From NCBI RefSeq assembly GCF_000023585.1, contig NC_012914.1:4804001-4868000 (forward strand): a stretch of 64,000 nt of DNA, read 5' to 3'. A model generated the notes under the pieces. The model ran no database searches. It saw only the letters and a list, made by a program, of their open reading frames with translations, and was not told the origin of the DNA. Source of the stretch: Paenibacillus sp. JDR-2. Its GTDB lineage: Bacteria > Bacillota > Bacilli > Paenibacillales > Paenibacillaceae. Each line of letters begins with the position of its first letter. The first letter of the stretch is position 1. Shown in pieces: positions 34,783 to 43,857 of the stretch. A program made the position numbers and the translations under genes.

Positions 34783-34807
34783 AAAGAGCGGCCGCCCGGC
34801 CGCTCCC
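34783..34807 (-). terminator. GC-rich intra-operon hairpin
   Basis: GAGCGGCC and GGCCGCTC form a perfect 8-bp stem with a 4-nt loop, followed on the minus strand by TTTGCGCTTT. Its place between the binding protein and the permeases fits a partial terminator or an RNA-stabilising stem. Confidence 0.6.
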
Positions 34808-34834
34808 AGCGTCTCTTTCGCATCCGGCAAGCCG

Positions 34835-36202
34835 TTATCCGAACGTGATGTCCGGTACTTTCGCCTTCAGCTCTTTTTGGATCCGGTCCATCGCCTGCTC
34901 CACGCCGAAGCTTTTATCCTTCGCGAGAGTCTGCAGCACGATGCTCATCGCTTCATCAAGCACCTGATCGTTCACGTTCTCGGCAACGTCCGTCGTCACC
35001 CCGGAGATGTCTACGAAGAACTTTTCGCCAATATCCTGGCTGCCAAAATTCTCCCACGTCCAATTCGAGAATTCTTTATTCTGGTACGCCTCTTTGAAAT
35101 GGGTAAATACGCCGTCTTTCTTCTGCGCTTCCGCGCCTGCCTGCGACATCGAAGTAAATTCGATCCATTTCCAAGCCAGCTCGGCGTTCTTGGCGCCTTT
35201 TGGAATACCGTGCGACGAGCCGCCCCGGATATAGCCTCCTTCTGGAGCTACCATCAGAGCCCACCGGTCAGGCTTCTTGTCATTTGGTCCGATAACATAT
35301 TGCGGCATCCAGACCGGGCTTGGCGTAAACATATATTTATCGCCGCCAAACGAGGCGTTCCAGGCCGGCGTCCATTGGTCAAGCTTGTCTACAATGCCCG
35401 CATCGCGGAACTGGACTAGCCGCGTTACTACGCTTTGAAGCAGCTGAACGTTTAACTTGTTATCCTCGAAGTACGGCTCATCCCGTTGTCCCTTGAGGAT
35501 ATCGTAAACACCGCCAAGACTCGGGAACATCATGACCTTACCGCCGCTCTTATCCAATACTTCTACGCCTTTGGCGATAAATGCGTCCCAGTCCGGCAGC
35601 ATGGCTTCGATCTCTTCGGGATTGTCCGTACCGAGATACTCCTTGGCGAGCGGCTTGATGTAAGCAACCCCGGCAACGCTCATATCGTCCGGAATAGCAA
35701 CCAGATGATCATTCATGGAGAATGCCGGAGCGTCATACTCGAATAACACGTTGCGGTCTGCATTATAAGGGTCGGCTTCTAAATCTTGCAGAATATCCAT
35801 ACTGAAAATCTTTGCCTTCTGCCCACGCTCGATCCGAATAACGTCAGGCAGCTCGCCGCCAGAGGCAATCGTTGTCTGCAGCTTCTTCGGGACATCCGCC
35901 GCTTCGACCTGCACCCGCTTAATTTTGATCCCCGGATATTTTTCGTTAAAAGCAGCGATCGACGTAGGATGTTCCGGCTCCCAGGTCCAGAGCACGAACT
36001 CCCCTGTAAGCTCCTTAGTGCCTGCGTCTGCCGTAGCGCCGTTATTCTCGGTTTCTGCCGCCGGAGTGCTTGACTTCACGTTTCCGCCGCCGTTGCCTCC
36101 GTTATTGCCGCCGCTACCGCCTGAACATGCGGCAAGCAAACTAACAAGAGTCAAAGCGGTCATTGCCTGTGCGATTCCTCTTCCCCATTTCGAACGAAGC
36201 AT
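34835..36202 (-). CDS. sugar ABC transporter substrate-binding lipoprotein
   Basis: A 455-residue family 1 solute-binding protein. Signal sequence to the lipobox SLLAACSGG (Cys near residue 26), then a Gly/Asn-rich linker, then the two-lobed domain (EFVLWTWEPEHPTSIAAFNEKYPGIKIKRVQV, GGELPDVIRIERGQKAKIFSM, YIRGGSSHGIPKGAKNAELAWKWIEFTS). Aromatic residues (WTW, W in YMFTPSPVWMPQY) suggest sugar stacking. AAGGGAGG lies 8 nt upstream of the ATG. It is divergent from a YesN/YesM-type two-component system, the usual arrangement for ligand-inducible control. Ligand unknown. Confidence 0.93.
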   Translation of the reverse strand: MLRSKWGRGIAQAMTALTLVSLLAACSGGSGGNNGGNGGGNVKSSTPAAETENNGATADAGTKELTGEFVLWTWEPEHPTSIAAFNEKYPGIKIKRVQVEAADVPKKLQTTIASGGELPDVIRIERGQKAKIFSMDILQDLEADPYNADRNVLFEYDAPAFSMNDHLVAIPDDMSVAGVAYIKPLAKEYLGTDNPEEIEAMLPDWDAFIAKGVEVLDKSGGKVMMFPSLGGVYDILKGQRDEPYFEDNKLNVQLLQSVVTRLVQFRDAGIVDKLDQWTPAWNASFGGDKYMFTPSPVWMPQYVIGPNDKKPDRWALMVAPEGGYIRGGSSHGIPKGAKNAELAWKWIEFTSMSQAGAEAQKKDGVFTHFKEAYQNKEFSNWTWENFGSQDIGEKFFVDISGVTTDVAENVNDQVLDEAMSIVLQTLAKDKSFGVEQAMDRIQKELKAKVPDITFG

Positions 36203-36255
36203 CCCAAGTCCTCCCTTAGGTTTTTGGTTACGCTCTCATCATATACAAGTCTCTA

Positions 36256-36269
36256 TGAAAGCGTAAACA
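36256..36269. promoter_or_regulatory. CcpA cre site upstream of the binding-protein gene
   Basis: TGAAAGCGTAAACA fits the whole cre consensus WGNAASCGNWWNCA. It lies 54 bp upstream of the lipoprotein start and about 100 bp upstream of the divergent response regulator gene. Confidence 0.75.
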
Positions 36270-36370
36270 TAACAAAACTGCACTTTTGGTCGGGATTCTG
36301 CACTTTGCTTCACCGCCTTTATTTCGTAGAGTATAATGAATTCAAATATGGACATGGGAGGCTGCCTTCG

Positions 36371-37927
36371 ATGAAGATCATATTGGTGGATGATGAACGC
36401 ATTGCCCTGGAGCATATCCGAACGCTAATACCATGGGAAGAGAACGGATATGAAATCGCAGCGGCGGCAACAAACGGCAGAAGCGCACTTCGGCTCTGTG
36501 AAGAGCATCGTCCGCAAATCATGATCGTGGATATCCGCATGCCGGTTATGGATGGGCTTGAGCTTATCCGAGCGGTAGCCGAACGCGGCTGGGGCGTTAA
36601 CTTCATTGTGATGAGCGCTTACGAGGATTTTAATTATGCCCGTCAAGCAATATCGCTCGGCTGCGTGTCGAGTTACCTTGTTAAGCACGAGGTTGATTGC
36701 GACAAGCTTATACTGGAACTTGCAAAAGCAAAACTCGCTTGGGAAATGAGTGAGCGGCAGCGCAAGCTCTCCCGCTCCGAACAGATAAAAGAAGCGTTTT
36801 TCGCCAGCGGTCAGCCGGTCAAGCACGGCGGTCATATCGCGCGGCCGCCGCTATGCGCGCTGCTCTTGCAAGCAGATATGCCGTTCACGACAATCCCATC
36901 CGTCACAGGGGCGCCAGATAATAGCGGGACTACGGGATGGACGGAAGGCTTTAGACACGGGGAGAAACCAGCAAACTGGGAATTGATTGGGGAATTCGCG
37001 CATGGAGCAGGCCGACTGGTTGTATTATTCGAACAGCGCGATAAAAGCGCCACCGTTCAGCGAGATGCCATGTATAAGCTCGCATCGGTAATGCAGCGCG
37101 GGCTCGAAGAACAACTTGGCCGTACTGTCTCGCTCTATCTCGCGTTCGAATGTACCGACATAGCCCGTCTGCCTGTCTTGATTCGCAAGCTGGAAGAAGC
37201 AGCGCGGCACACCGTATTCTCTGGCCGTGGTTCTCTCGCATGCGCCGATGGTCTTCCCCTTCCGTTCCGTTTGGCGTCTATAAACGCGGAATGCAGCCGA
37301 CGGTGGCTTGACGCGTCGGCATCCTGTTTCATGCGAGAGGATTACGGCAGTTTTGCAAGCGTTGTCAAGGAATGGTTCGACAGTCTCTTGCAGCCGGAAT
37401 GGAACTTGAACGGTTTGTACGAAGCCATCCGTTCGCTGACCACCCTGTACCGCGAACGACTTGCGGCAGCGGGACTTCCTGAGGAGGACCCGCTCGATCC
37501 AAGAACGGCCGGTCCCTTATACAATTTAGCCGATATACGCGACCGGTTCCTCCGTGCTTTCGGCGAGCTGAGCGAGCATAGATCGGCTGCCCTCAAACAG
37601 CTGTCGCCCAAGCTGCTGCAAGCGTTACGCTACCTCCATGCTCACTTCCAGGACGAGATTGGGGTCGAGGATGCCGCTAATGCAACCGGCATTAGCGTAA
37701 GATATTTGCACGAGCTATTTAAGCGGGAGCTTAACCGCACCTTTCTTGACTACTTGACCGAATACCGTATTAAGCAGGCTAAATTAATCCTTATGCGCGA
37801 AGACGCCAAAATGGCGGAAGTCTCCGCTCGCGTCGGCTATCGTTCTCCCCAGCATTTCAGTCAGGTATTCAAGCGGCTGACCGGCGTTCTCCCCCATCAG
37901 TTCCGTGCAAAGGAGCAGGCCCGATGA
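36371..37927 (+). CDS. AraC-type response regulator (YesN-like)
   Basis: A 518-residue response regulator: receiver domain at 1-120 (acidic DDE at 7-9, phosphoacceptor D54 in MIVDIRMPVMDG, S in FIVMSAYEDF, K in YLVKHEV), a long middle region, and two AraC helix-turn-helix units at the C-terminus (VEDAANATGISVRYLHELFKRELNRTFLDYLTEYRIKQAKLIL, EVSARVGYRSPQHFSQVFKRLTGVLPHQFR). ATG at 36371 has GGGAGG 9 nt upstream. The histidine kinase gene overlaps it by 4 bp. It probably activates the divergent ABC importer in response to a sugar sensed outside. Confidence 0.94.
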   Translation: MKIILVDDERIALEHIRTLIPWEENGYEIAAAATNGRSALRLCEEHRPQIMIVDIRMPVMDGLELIRAVAERGWGVNFIVMSAYEDFNYARQAISLGCVSSYLVKHEVDCDKLILELAKAKLAWEMSERQRKLSRSEQIKEAFFASGQPVKHGGHIARPPLCALLLQADMPFTTIPSVTGAPDNSGTTGWTEGFRHGEKPANWELIGEFAHGAGRLVVLFEQRDKSATVQRDAMYKLASVMQRGLEEQLGRTVSLYLAFECTDIARLPVLIRKLEEAARHTVFSGRGSLACADGLPLPFRLASINAECSRRWLDASASCFMREDYGSFASVVKEWFDSLLQPEWNLNGLYEAIRSLTTLYRERLAAAGLPEEDPLDPRTAGPLYNLADIRDRFLRAFGELSEHRSAALKQLSPKLLQALRYLHAHFQDEIGVEDAANATGISVRYLHELFKRELNRTFLDYLTEYRIKQAKLILMREDAKMAEVSARVGYRSPQHFSQVFKRLTGVLPHQFRAKEQAR

Positions 37928-39669
37928 CCAGGCTTCGCACCGTCATTTTCTGGAGAATCGTTATCGTCGCTGTCGTCAGTTTTCTGCTGTCCATCGCCTT
38001 TACATACTACTACTATAATCATATCCTGATCGGCCAAATGATGCAGGAAGACAAAGTGAAACTGAGCCAGACGGTTCGACAGCTCGACTACATGTCCGAT
38101 GACATATCGAAATTTACGTTAACGCTTATCATTGCCGAGCAGCTGCAAGAGTTTTACAAAACGTATGATCAGCTCGACACGTTTGATCAATTCAAGGCCT
38201 TGCAGAGCACGTTCAAGTTTGTCGATGGTTACAAAGGACTCCGCAAGGAGGTAACGAGTTATGCGCTTATACTTCCGGACGGGCGAGTGTTCTGGAACGC
38301 CGCTGGCAACGACAGCTATTTCAGTGAGCGCTTGAAGGAGCCATGGTACTCGAATTTCGTCCAGTCCGGAACCGAGTACGGCTTCACCGAGCCTCATCGG
38401 ATGCTTGCAGACCAGAAGCCGTCTTCCGAAACGGCGATCATTAGCTATGTCGTGACGGTGCGGGATATCGAAAAGCCTGGGCAGACGATCGGTAGATTCA
38501 TCGTAAATCTCGACTACAGCCATTTTCAATCCACGCTCGACTTTAGTCCTTTCGGCAACTTAACCTGGCTTAGCGAATCCGGCGACGTGCTCTATGTTAA
38601 GCCGAATGACGGCGAGCAAGCAGTAGCCCGTCTCGTTCAAGATCTTGATGACGGCACGAACAAAGACGGGGCATTTCGCGTGAATAACGGCTACCTGCTT
38701 GTCGACCGTTTCGAAACGTCCGGCTGGCGGCTAGCCTCGTTCATCTCGCAAGCTTCATTGTTCGACCGCGCCAAAATCGTCTTGTACCTGCTCGGCTTCT
38801 TCACGCTCGTCAGCACCTCGCTTATCCTTGCCCTTATGATTCCGGCTATCCTCCGCATTACTCGTCCGATCATGCGGCTGTATAATGCCATGAATGCGAT
38901 ATCGAGCGGTAATTTGCAGGTATCCGTGCAGATTAATACCGGAGACGAGATGGAGAAGCTAGGGAACGGATTCAACCGGATGACAAGCCAGCTGAGGGCT
39001 CACATCGAGGAATCCATCCAACACGAGAAGGATAAGCGCGAGCTCCAAATGGAGCTGCTATTGTCGCAGTTAAATCCGCATTTTGTTTACAACACGCTGA
39101 ATGCCGTTATTTACATGGCCCAAAAACAAGGGAATGAGGACATCGTCCGCATGGTCTCCGCTTTTATTCGCGTGCTGCAAGATGCGGTAAAAACGGGCGG
39201 AGACGATTCGCTTGTCCCGCTCCATAACGAAGTCTCGCTTTTAAGAGATTACATAGATATTCAATCGTACCGGTACGCAGATATGTTCAAGGTGGAGTGG
39301 GCGATGGAAGATCAGTCGCTTCAATATCTTGTGCCTCGCATTCTGATTCAGCCGTTTGTGGAAAATGCCATTTTCCACGGCATATGCCCAAAGGACGAGC
39401 CCGGCACCATTCGTATTGCCGCTTATGAATCCGAGAACCAGCTCCTGCTCACAATCGAGGATGATGGGATCGGTATCGAGCCGGAACGGCTGCAGAGGAT
39501 TTGGGAATCGCATGAGAAAAAGAGCAGCCCCGGGCTGAGGCACATCGGTCTCAATAATACGAAAAGGCGACTGGAGCATTTGTTCGGAAGCCAGGCATCC
39601 GTACAGATAGATAGCGAGGTTGGTCAAGGTACCCGCGTCTCGATTCAGCTTCCTAAGTTAAGCAAGTAA
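37924..39669 (+). CDS. sensor histidine kinase (YesM-like)
   Basis: A 581-residue membrane sensor: helix at about 8-30, an extracellular dCache-like sensor domain (about 35-280), a second helix (285-310), HAMP (about 312-365), His-kinase domain with H386 in QLNPHFVYNTLNA, and an ATPase domain with N in QPFVENAIFHGI, G boxes DDGIGIEPERLQ and GLNNTKRRLEHLFG. This is the LytS/YesM class. ATGA overlap with the regulator gene shows coupling. It phosphorylates the adjacent AraC-type regulator; the neighbouring importer suggests an extracellular oligosaccharide signal, perhaps through the binding protein. Confidence 0.94.
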   Translation: MTRLRTVIFWRIVIVAVVSFLLSIAFTYYYYNHILIGQMMQEDKVKLSQTVRQLDYMSDDISKFTLTLIIAEQLQEFYKTYDQLDTFDQFKALQSTFKFVDGYKGLRKEVTSYALILPDGRVFWNAAGNDSYFSERLKEPWYSNFVQSGTEYGFTEPHRMLADQKPSSETAIISYVVTVRDIEKPGQTIGRFIVNLDYSHFQSTLDFSPFGNLTWLSESGDVLYVKPNDGEQAVARLVQDLDDGTNKDGAFRVNNGYLLVDRFETSGWRLASFISQASLFDRAKIVLYLLGFFTLVSTSLILALMIPAILRITRPIMRLYNAMNAISSGNLQVSVQINTGDEMEKLGNGFNRMTSQLRAHIEESIQHEKDKRELQMELLLSQLNPHFVYNTLNAVIYMAQKQGNEDIVRMVSAFIRVLQDAVKTGGDDSLVPLHNEVSLLRDYIDIQSYRYADMFKVEWAMEDQSLQYLVPRILIQPFVENAIFHGICPKDEPGTIRIAAYESENQLLLTIEDDGIGIEPERLQRIWESHEKKSSPGLRHIGLNNTKRRLEHLFGSQASVQIDSEVGQGTRVSIQLPKLSK

Positions 39670-39686
39670 GCACTCTATCGGTAAAT

Positions 39687-39728
39687 AAAAAGGCTGATTA
39701 TCGGATTCCCCGATAATCAGCCTTTTCC
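39687..39728. terminator. bidirectional terminator
   Basis: AAGGCTGATTATCG (39690-39703) and CGATAATCAGCCTT (39711-39724) form a 14-bp stem with T-rich 3' sides on both strands, ending the two-component operon. It may also serve rarD, whose stop lies about 65 bp to its right. Confidence 0.88.
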
Positions 39729-39791
39729 CTTTACTTCTCCGCCCAGTCGGACGGAAATGGACGTTATGGCGGTGCCTGAGCGCCTTTGCCG

Positions 39792-40670
39792 TTAACTCGC
39801 CTTCGCGAGTCTCGTGCCGCGAACCGATGCCACAGCGTATACGACGAGCGATGTCCAGATGAGCGCGAAGCCTACGAGCAGCACCGGAGAGACCGATTCC
39901 TTGAATACGAATATGCTCAAAAACAACATAATCGTCGGCCCAATGTATTGTACGAATCCAAGTGCGGACAGCGCCATCCGGGCGGCAGCCCGCGCAAAGA
40001 AGAGCAGCGGCAATGCCGTAACCACGCCTGACAGAAGCAGTTCGACGAACGTGGACGCGGGCAGCGTCCATGCCGTCGTTTTTCCCGCTGCAGCCAAGTA
40101 GATCCAATAACCGAGCGCGACGGGCAGGACAACAGCCGTCTCCGACAGCAATCCTACAGAAGCGTCCTGCATGATCTTCTTCTTCGCGAAGCCGTACAAG
40201 CCAAACGACGCGGCCAGCGAGATCGCGACCCACGGGAAACGCCCGTAGTCGATGGCGATAATCAGCACGGCGGAGCCAGCGATAGCAATCGCGAGCCATT
40301 GGCCACGGTTTGGCTTCTCGCGAAGGAAGACGACCGCCAGCAGCACGTTCAGCAACGGGTTCAAATAATAGCCAAGACTTGTCTCTACGACATGGCCGTT
40401 GTTGACAGCCCAGATGAAGATAAGCCAATTCGCCGCGATCAAGAGTCCGCTTGCGGCGAGTGGTAGCAGGAGCGCCCGGCTAGTCGCAATTCGCTTCATA
40501 TCGCCCCAGCGGCGCTGGACGGCGACAAGAATACCCATAAAGACGAATGACCAGACGACCCGATGCGACAGAATCTCTCCTGCAGGCACGTTGTTAAACA
40601 GCTTCCAATAAAGCGGGAGAACCCCCCACATGATATACGCAATAATGGCGTTGACCAACCCGTTGTTCAT
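39792..40670 (-). CDS. rarD: RarD-type EamA drug/metabolite transporter
   Basis: A 292-residue membrane protein with ten helices in two EamA repeats. Family hallmarks: YIMWGVLPLYWKLFNNVPAGEILSHRVVWS near the N-terminus, NWLIFIWAVNNGHVVETSLGYYLNPL, LREKPNRGQWLA and GFVQYIGPTIMLFLSIFVFKE. RarD homologues are annotated as chloramphenicol-sensitive transporters but the natural substrate is unknown. ATG at 40670 has GGGGAATAGG upstream. The gene is alone on its strand, between the YesMN operon and the LnrJK-like two-component genes, with no obvious functional link to either. Confidence 0.92.
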   Translation of the reverse strand: MNNGLVNAIIAYIMWGVLPLYWKLFNNVPAGEILSHRVVWSFVFMGILVAVQRRWGDMKRIATSRALLLPLAASGLLIAANWLIFIWAVNNGHVVETSLGYYLNPLLNVLLAVVFLREKPNRGQWLAIAIAGSAVLIIAIDYGRFPWVAISLAASFGLYGFAKKKIMQDASVGLLSETAVVLPVALGYWIYLAAAGKTTAWTLPASTFVELLLSGVVTALPLLFFARAAARMALSALGFVQYIGPTIMLFLSIFVFKESVSPVLLVGFALIWTSLVVYAVASVRGTRLAKAS

Positions 40671-40925
40671 AACCTATTCCCCACTTCTCGCTCCAATGTC
40701 TGAACGGATTATACACCTCAAACCGTGCTTAAACAAAGCTGTAATAAAAGACTATTATATCATTAATGGTAATTTCGTGCCCCGCTTTTAGAATAGAACG
40801 TGCATCCAGCATAGATACCGAGCCGTCGAAGGCTCAATCACTCGATTGTCGGATAAGGCTCGAGTGGTATATTCTAGTATCAAAGTATACGATATGCTAG
40901 CAAGTTCACGAGGAGGCTTTATCTA

Positions 40926-41657
40926 TTGAAAATAAAAGTGTTAATCGCGGACGATAATTCGTTTATTCGTGAAGGAATGAAGATTATTCTAACCACGTTC
41001 GACGAGTTCGAGGTAGTCGCCACCGTATGCGACGGAGCGGAGGCGGTCGATTATTGCCGCTCACACGAAGTGGACGTCGCCCTTCTCGACGTGCGAATGC
41101 CGAACATGAACGGCGTCGAGGCAACCCGTCTCCTGACAGAGCAAACGAAAGCCAAGCCGCTGATCCTTACAACTTTCGACGATGACGAATACATTCTCGA
41201 GGCTGTGCGGTCGGGCGCAAGAGGGTACCTCCTCAAGAATAACGACCCCGAGAAAATCCGGAACGCCATAAAGAGCGTTTACAACGACCATCACGTACTC
41301 CAAGACGTCGTCCTGAACAAGATCAAATCCAATTTGTTGACGGGCGTGCAAGTGAATCCTCCGACCGGAAACGAAACGCATAACGGTCATGCCGTTATCG
41401 ATCCGGTTCAACCCGCTGCCGTTCCGTCCTCCGGTTCGGATCTGATTGACCGCAGCCTGTTCACAGAGCGGGAGCTCGAAATCATGGCGCAGATCGCTAG
41501 AGGGCTCTCCAACAAGGAAATCTCGAAGAAGTTATTCATCTCCGAAGGCACGACAGCCAATTACATCACGTCCATCCTGAACAAAACGGGACTTGAACAC
41601 AGGACGCAGATCGCGATCTATTATTTGACGGGCGAAATCAAGCCATCGGAAGATTAA
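40926..41657 (+). CDS. NarL/LuxR-type response regulator, LnrK-like
   Basis: A 243-residue regulator: receiver domain 1-120 with DD at 9-10, phosphoacceptor D55 in VALLDVRMPNMNG, T in LILTTFDDDEY and K in GYLLKN; a proline-rich linker; and a LuxR helix-turn-helix at 177-240 (FTERELEIMAQIARGLSNKEISKKLFISEGTTANYITSILNKTGLEHRTQIAIYYL). TTG start at 40926 with GAGGAGG 9 nt upstream. It is followed 12 bp later by its kinase and then an ABC exporter of one ATPase and two permeases. Gene content matches Bacillus subtilis lnrJKLMN (formerly yfiJKLMN), which senses and expels linearmycin-type polyenes; orthology is inferred. Confidence 0.92.
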   Translation: MKIKVLIADDNSFIREGMKIILTTFDEFEVVATVCDGAEAVDYCRSHEVDVALLDVRMPNMNGVEATRLLTEQTKAKPLILTTFDDDEYILEAVRSGARGYLLKNNDPEKIRNAIKSVYNDHHVLQDVVLNKIKSNLLTGVQVNPPTGNETHNGHAVIDPVQPAAVPSSGSDLIDRSLFTERELEIMAQIARGLSNKEISKKLFISEGTTANYITSILNKTGLEHRTQIAIYYLTGEIKPSED

Positions 41658-41669
41658 GGAGCCGGCGAC

Positions 41670-42785
41670 ATGGAATTTTGGATCATCGGCAACAAGGTTG
41701 TATTGCTTTTGTACGTCATCTTCGTCACTTATTCGGTCGTGCGCGGAGCGTCTCCCTGGGAGATGCTAGCCTACTTATCCTATCTATGCGCAAACATAGC
41801 CATTCCGATTCTGAGAAAGCAAAGACGGCTTCAGCTGATGGGATCGGTCGCTTCGACCGTACTGGTCGTTGTGTTCGCCTTTCGCCTGAATACGAGTTTT
41901 ATTCTTCTGCTGCCCGTCAATCTATACGAGATTGTGCTGGTGTCCAGAGGAAGGAACCGCTTTGCTCTGCTTCTTGGACTTGTGCCGCTGCTTCTCATCC
42001 CGGGCGATGAGATCCTGATCTATCTTCTCTCAGCCTCCTTAAGCTTTCTTCTCTACTATAGCATGCGGGTACATACGGAGAAGCTCAAGAAGATCGGTGA
42101 GGAGAAGGAGACGCTCCGCCTCGATCAGCAGCTTTTGAAGCAATCCCTAAGCATGAACGAGGAGTATATTCGCCAATCCGAATACACAATCAAGCTGGAG
42201 GAGCGTAATCGGCTGTCGCAGCAGATACACGACGAAGTCGGACACGCGATGGCCGGGGCGCTCATCCAAATGGAAGCTTCCAGGCGCCTGCTCAGTGTGA
42301 ATCCGGATAAAGCGTCCGAGCTTCTCGGCAACGCGATCGCCATCTCTAGGGAAGGGCTGGAACAGATCCGCCTTACGCTTAAAGATATGAAGCCCCGGTC
42401 AGAAGAACTTGGCATCCACCGGCTTCGGCTGTTCGCAGACGAGTTGTCCGTCAATCACTCGTTGAACGCGAGCGTCACGCATGAAGGAGATTTGTATGTA
42501 ATTACTCCTCTGCAATGGAAGATTATCCATGAGAATGCGACGGAGGCCGTCACCAATTCGCTTAAGTACGGAGGGGCGTCCACCATCGAGTTCGAGATCC
42601 GCGTATTGAACCGCATGATCCAGTCCGTCGTTGCCGACAACGGCAAGGGTGCTGACAAAATCGTCAAAGGTCTGGGCATCGTTGGCATGGAGGAGAGAGC
42701 CGCGTCCGCGGGGGGAACCGTCATTGTTGACGGCACGAAGGGCTTCCGTGTGACCACTCTCCTGCCCTTCCAGAAGAGCGGATGA
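41670..42785 (+). CDS. HisKA_3-type sensor histidine kinase, LnrJ-like
   Basis: A 371-residue kinase. Four to six N-terminal membrane helices (about 5-132) with almost no extracellular loop are followed by a coiled-coil linker, the dimerisation/phosphoacceptor helix with H187 in RNRLSQQIHDEVGHAMAGAL, and an ATPase domain (N in HENATEAVTNSLKYGG, G1 in VVADNGKGADKIVKGLGIVGMEERA). Intramembrane-sensing kinases of this kind detect membrane-active compounds and usually sit beside an ABC exporter, as here. GGAG lies 8 nt before the ATG. A terminator follows the stop, so the kinase and exporter may be separate transcription units. Confidence 0.92.
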   Translation: MEFWIIGNKVVLLLYVIFVTYSVVRGASPWEMLAYLSYLCANIAIPILRKQRRLQLMGSVASTVLVVVFAFRLNTSFILLLPVNLYEIVLVSRGRNRFALLLGLVPLLLIPGDEILIYLLSASLSFLLYYSMRVHTEKLKKIGEEKETLRLDQQLLKQSLSMNEEYIRQSEYTIKLEERNRLSQQIHDEVGHAMAGALIQMEASRRLLSVNPDKASELLGNAIAISREGLEQIRLTLKDMKPRSEELGIHRLRLFADELSVNHSLNASVTHEGDLYVITPLQWKIIHENATEAVTNSLKYGGASTIEFEIRVLNRMIQSVVADNGKGADKIVKGLGIVGMEERAASAGGTVIVDGTKGFRVTTLLPFQKSG

Positions 42786-42797
42786 AAGAACTCACAC

Positions 42798-42825
42798 TTG
42801 AAACATGAGATTTCTCATATACAAA
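42798..42825 (+). promoter_or_regulatory. candidate exporter promoter with internal palindrome
   Basis: TTGAAA (42798-42803) and TACAAA (42820-42825) are 16 bp apart. Between them lies the palindrome ATGAGATTTCTCAT (42805-42818), a good operator candidate for the response regulator. The start point would fall near 42832, after the left arm of the terminator at 42823, so transcripts from here could not form that terminator. Confidence 0.4.
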
Positions 42826-42864
42826 GGATGAACTTATGCACTGACATGAGGTCATCCTTTTTTA
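42823..42864 (+). terminator. terminator after the two-component genes
   Basis: AAAGGATGA (42823-42831) pairs with TCATCCTTT (42852-42860), followed by TTTT. It separates the regulator/kinase genes from the ABC exporter genes. Confidence 0.75.
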
Positions 42865-42907
42865 TTAAAATAAAGCCATAAACATTAACGAAAACGGAGT
42901 GATACGG

Positions 42908-43843
42908 ATGAACGTATTGGAAATCCGCAACTTGACCAAAAAATTCGGCGACTTCATCGCCGTCGACAACATTAATCTTACCGTTCGCGAAGGAGAAATC
43001 TTCGGCTTTCTCGGAGCGAACGGCGCAGGCAAGAGCACGACGATCAACATGATCTCCTCTCTGCTGCGGATCACGAAGGGTGAGATCCAGCTTCTCGGCA
43101 GAGACATCGTAAAGGAGAGTAAATTCACCAAGATGAATATCGGCATCGTACCGCAGGATCTTGCGATCTACGAAGAGATGACCGCCTACGAGAATGTGAG
43201 CTTCTTCGCCGGACTGTACGGTCTCCGCGGAGCGTTGCTTAAGGAACGCACGGAGGAGGCACTGGAGTTCGTCGGTCTCGGCGACAAACACAAAGCTCTC
43301 CCGAAAAGCTTTTCCGGGGGCATGAAGCGGCGCCTCAACATCGCCTGCGCCATCGCCCACCACCCGAAGCTGATCATCATGGACGAACCAACCGTAGGTA
43401 TCGATCCTCAGTCGCGAAACTATATTCTAAACTCAGTCAGGAAGCTGAATCAAATGGGCTGCTCGGTCATCTATACGAGCCACTATATGGAAGAGGTCGA
43501 GGAGATCTGCACCCGAATCGCGATCGTCGACCACGGCAAGGTCATCGCGGAGGGAACAAAAGAGCAGCTCAAGTCAATCATCACCGATACAAAAGAGACA
43601 TGGATCGGCGTGAAGAACGCCGAGCGTCTTGACCTGGGCGCACTAAAGCAAATCTCCGGCGTCAATTCCGTTCGGCTGGAGGAACAGATGGTCAAGGTCG
43701 TATCAAGAGGCGAGATTAACAATCTCAACTGGGTTATCCAACTGTTAATTCGAGATCAAGTCGAGATCAGTTCGGTTGAAGAGCAAGCGCCCAATCTGGA
43801 AACGGTGTTTCTGACCTTAACAGGCCGAAACCTGCGCGACTAA
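42908..43843 (+). CDS. ABC exporter ATPase, LnrL-like
   Basis: A 311-residue ABC ATPase: Walker A GANGAGKSTT at about 38, Q-loop VPQDLAIYEEMTAYENVSFF, signature SFSGGMKRRLNIACAIAHHP, Walker B LIIMDEPTVGIDPQSR, H-loop TSHYMEEVEE. The C-terminal extension (about 220-311) is typical of antibiotic/multidrug exporters of the DrrA/NatA type. ATG at 42908 has CGGAG 8 nt upstream; an earlier GTG at 42899 overlaps the site. It powers the two ABC-2 permeases encoded next. By analogy with LnrLMN it would remove amphipathic polyketides from the membrane. Confidence 0.93.
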   Translation: MNVLEIRNLTKKFGDFIAVDNINLTVREGEIFGFLGANGAGKSTTINMISSLLRITKGEIQLLGRDIVKESKFTKMNIGIVPQDLAIYEEMTAYENVSFFAGLYGLRGALLKERTEEALEFVGLGDKHKALPKSFSGGMKRRLNIACAIAHHPKLIIMDEPTVGIDPQSRNYILNSVRKLNQMGCSVIYTSHYMEEVEEICTRIAIVDHGKVIAEGTKEQLKSIITDTKETWIGVKNAERLDLGALKQISGVNSVRLEEQMVKVVSRGEINNLNWVIQLLIRDQVEISSVEEQAPNLETVFLTLTGRNLRD

Positions 43844-43857
43844 GGAGGACGAAGAAC

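Noticed and set aside
36224..36370. Longer N-terminus for the AraC-type response regulator
   Set aside because: The extra 49 residues have no similarity to receiver domains and cover the promoter and cre site; ATG 36371 has a good ribosome site.
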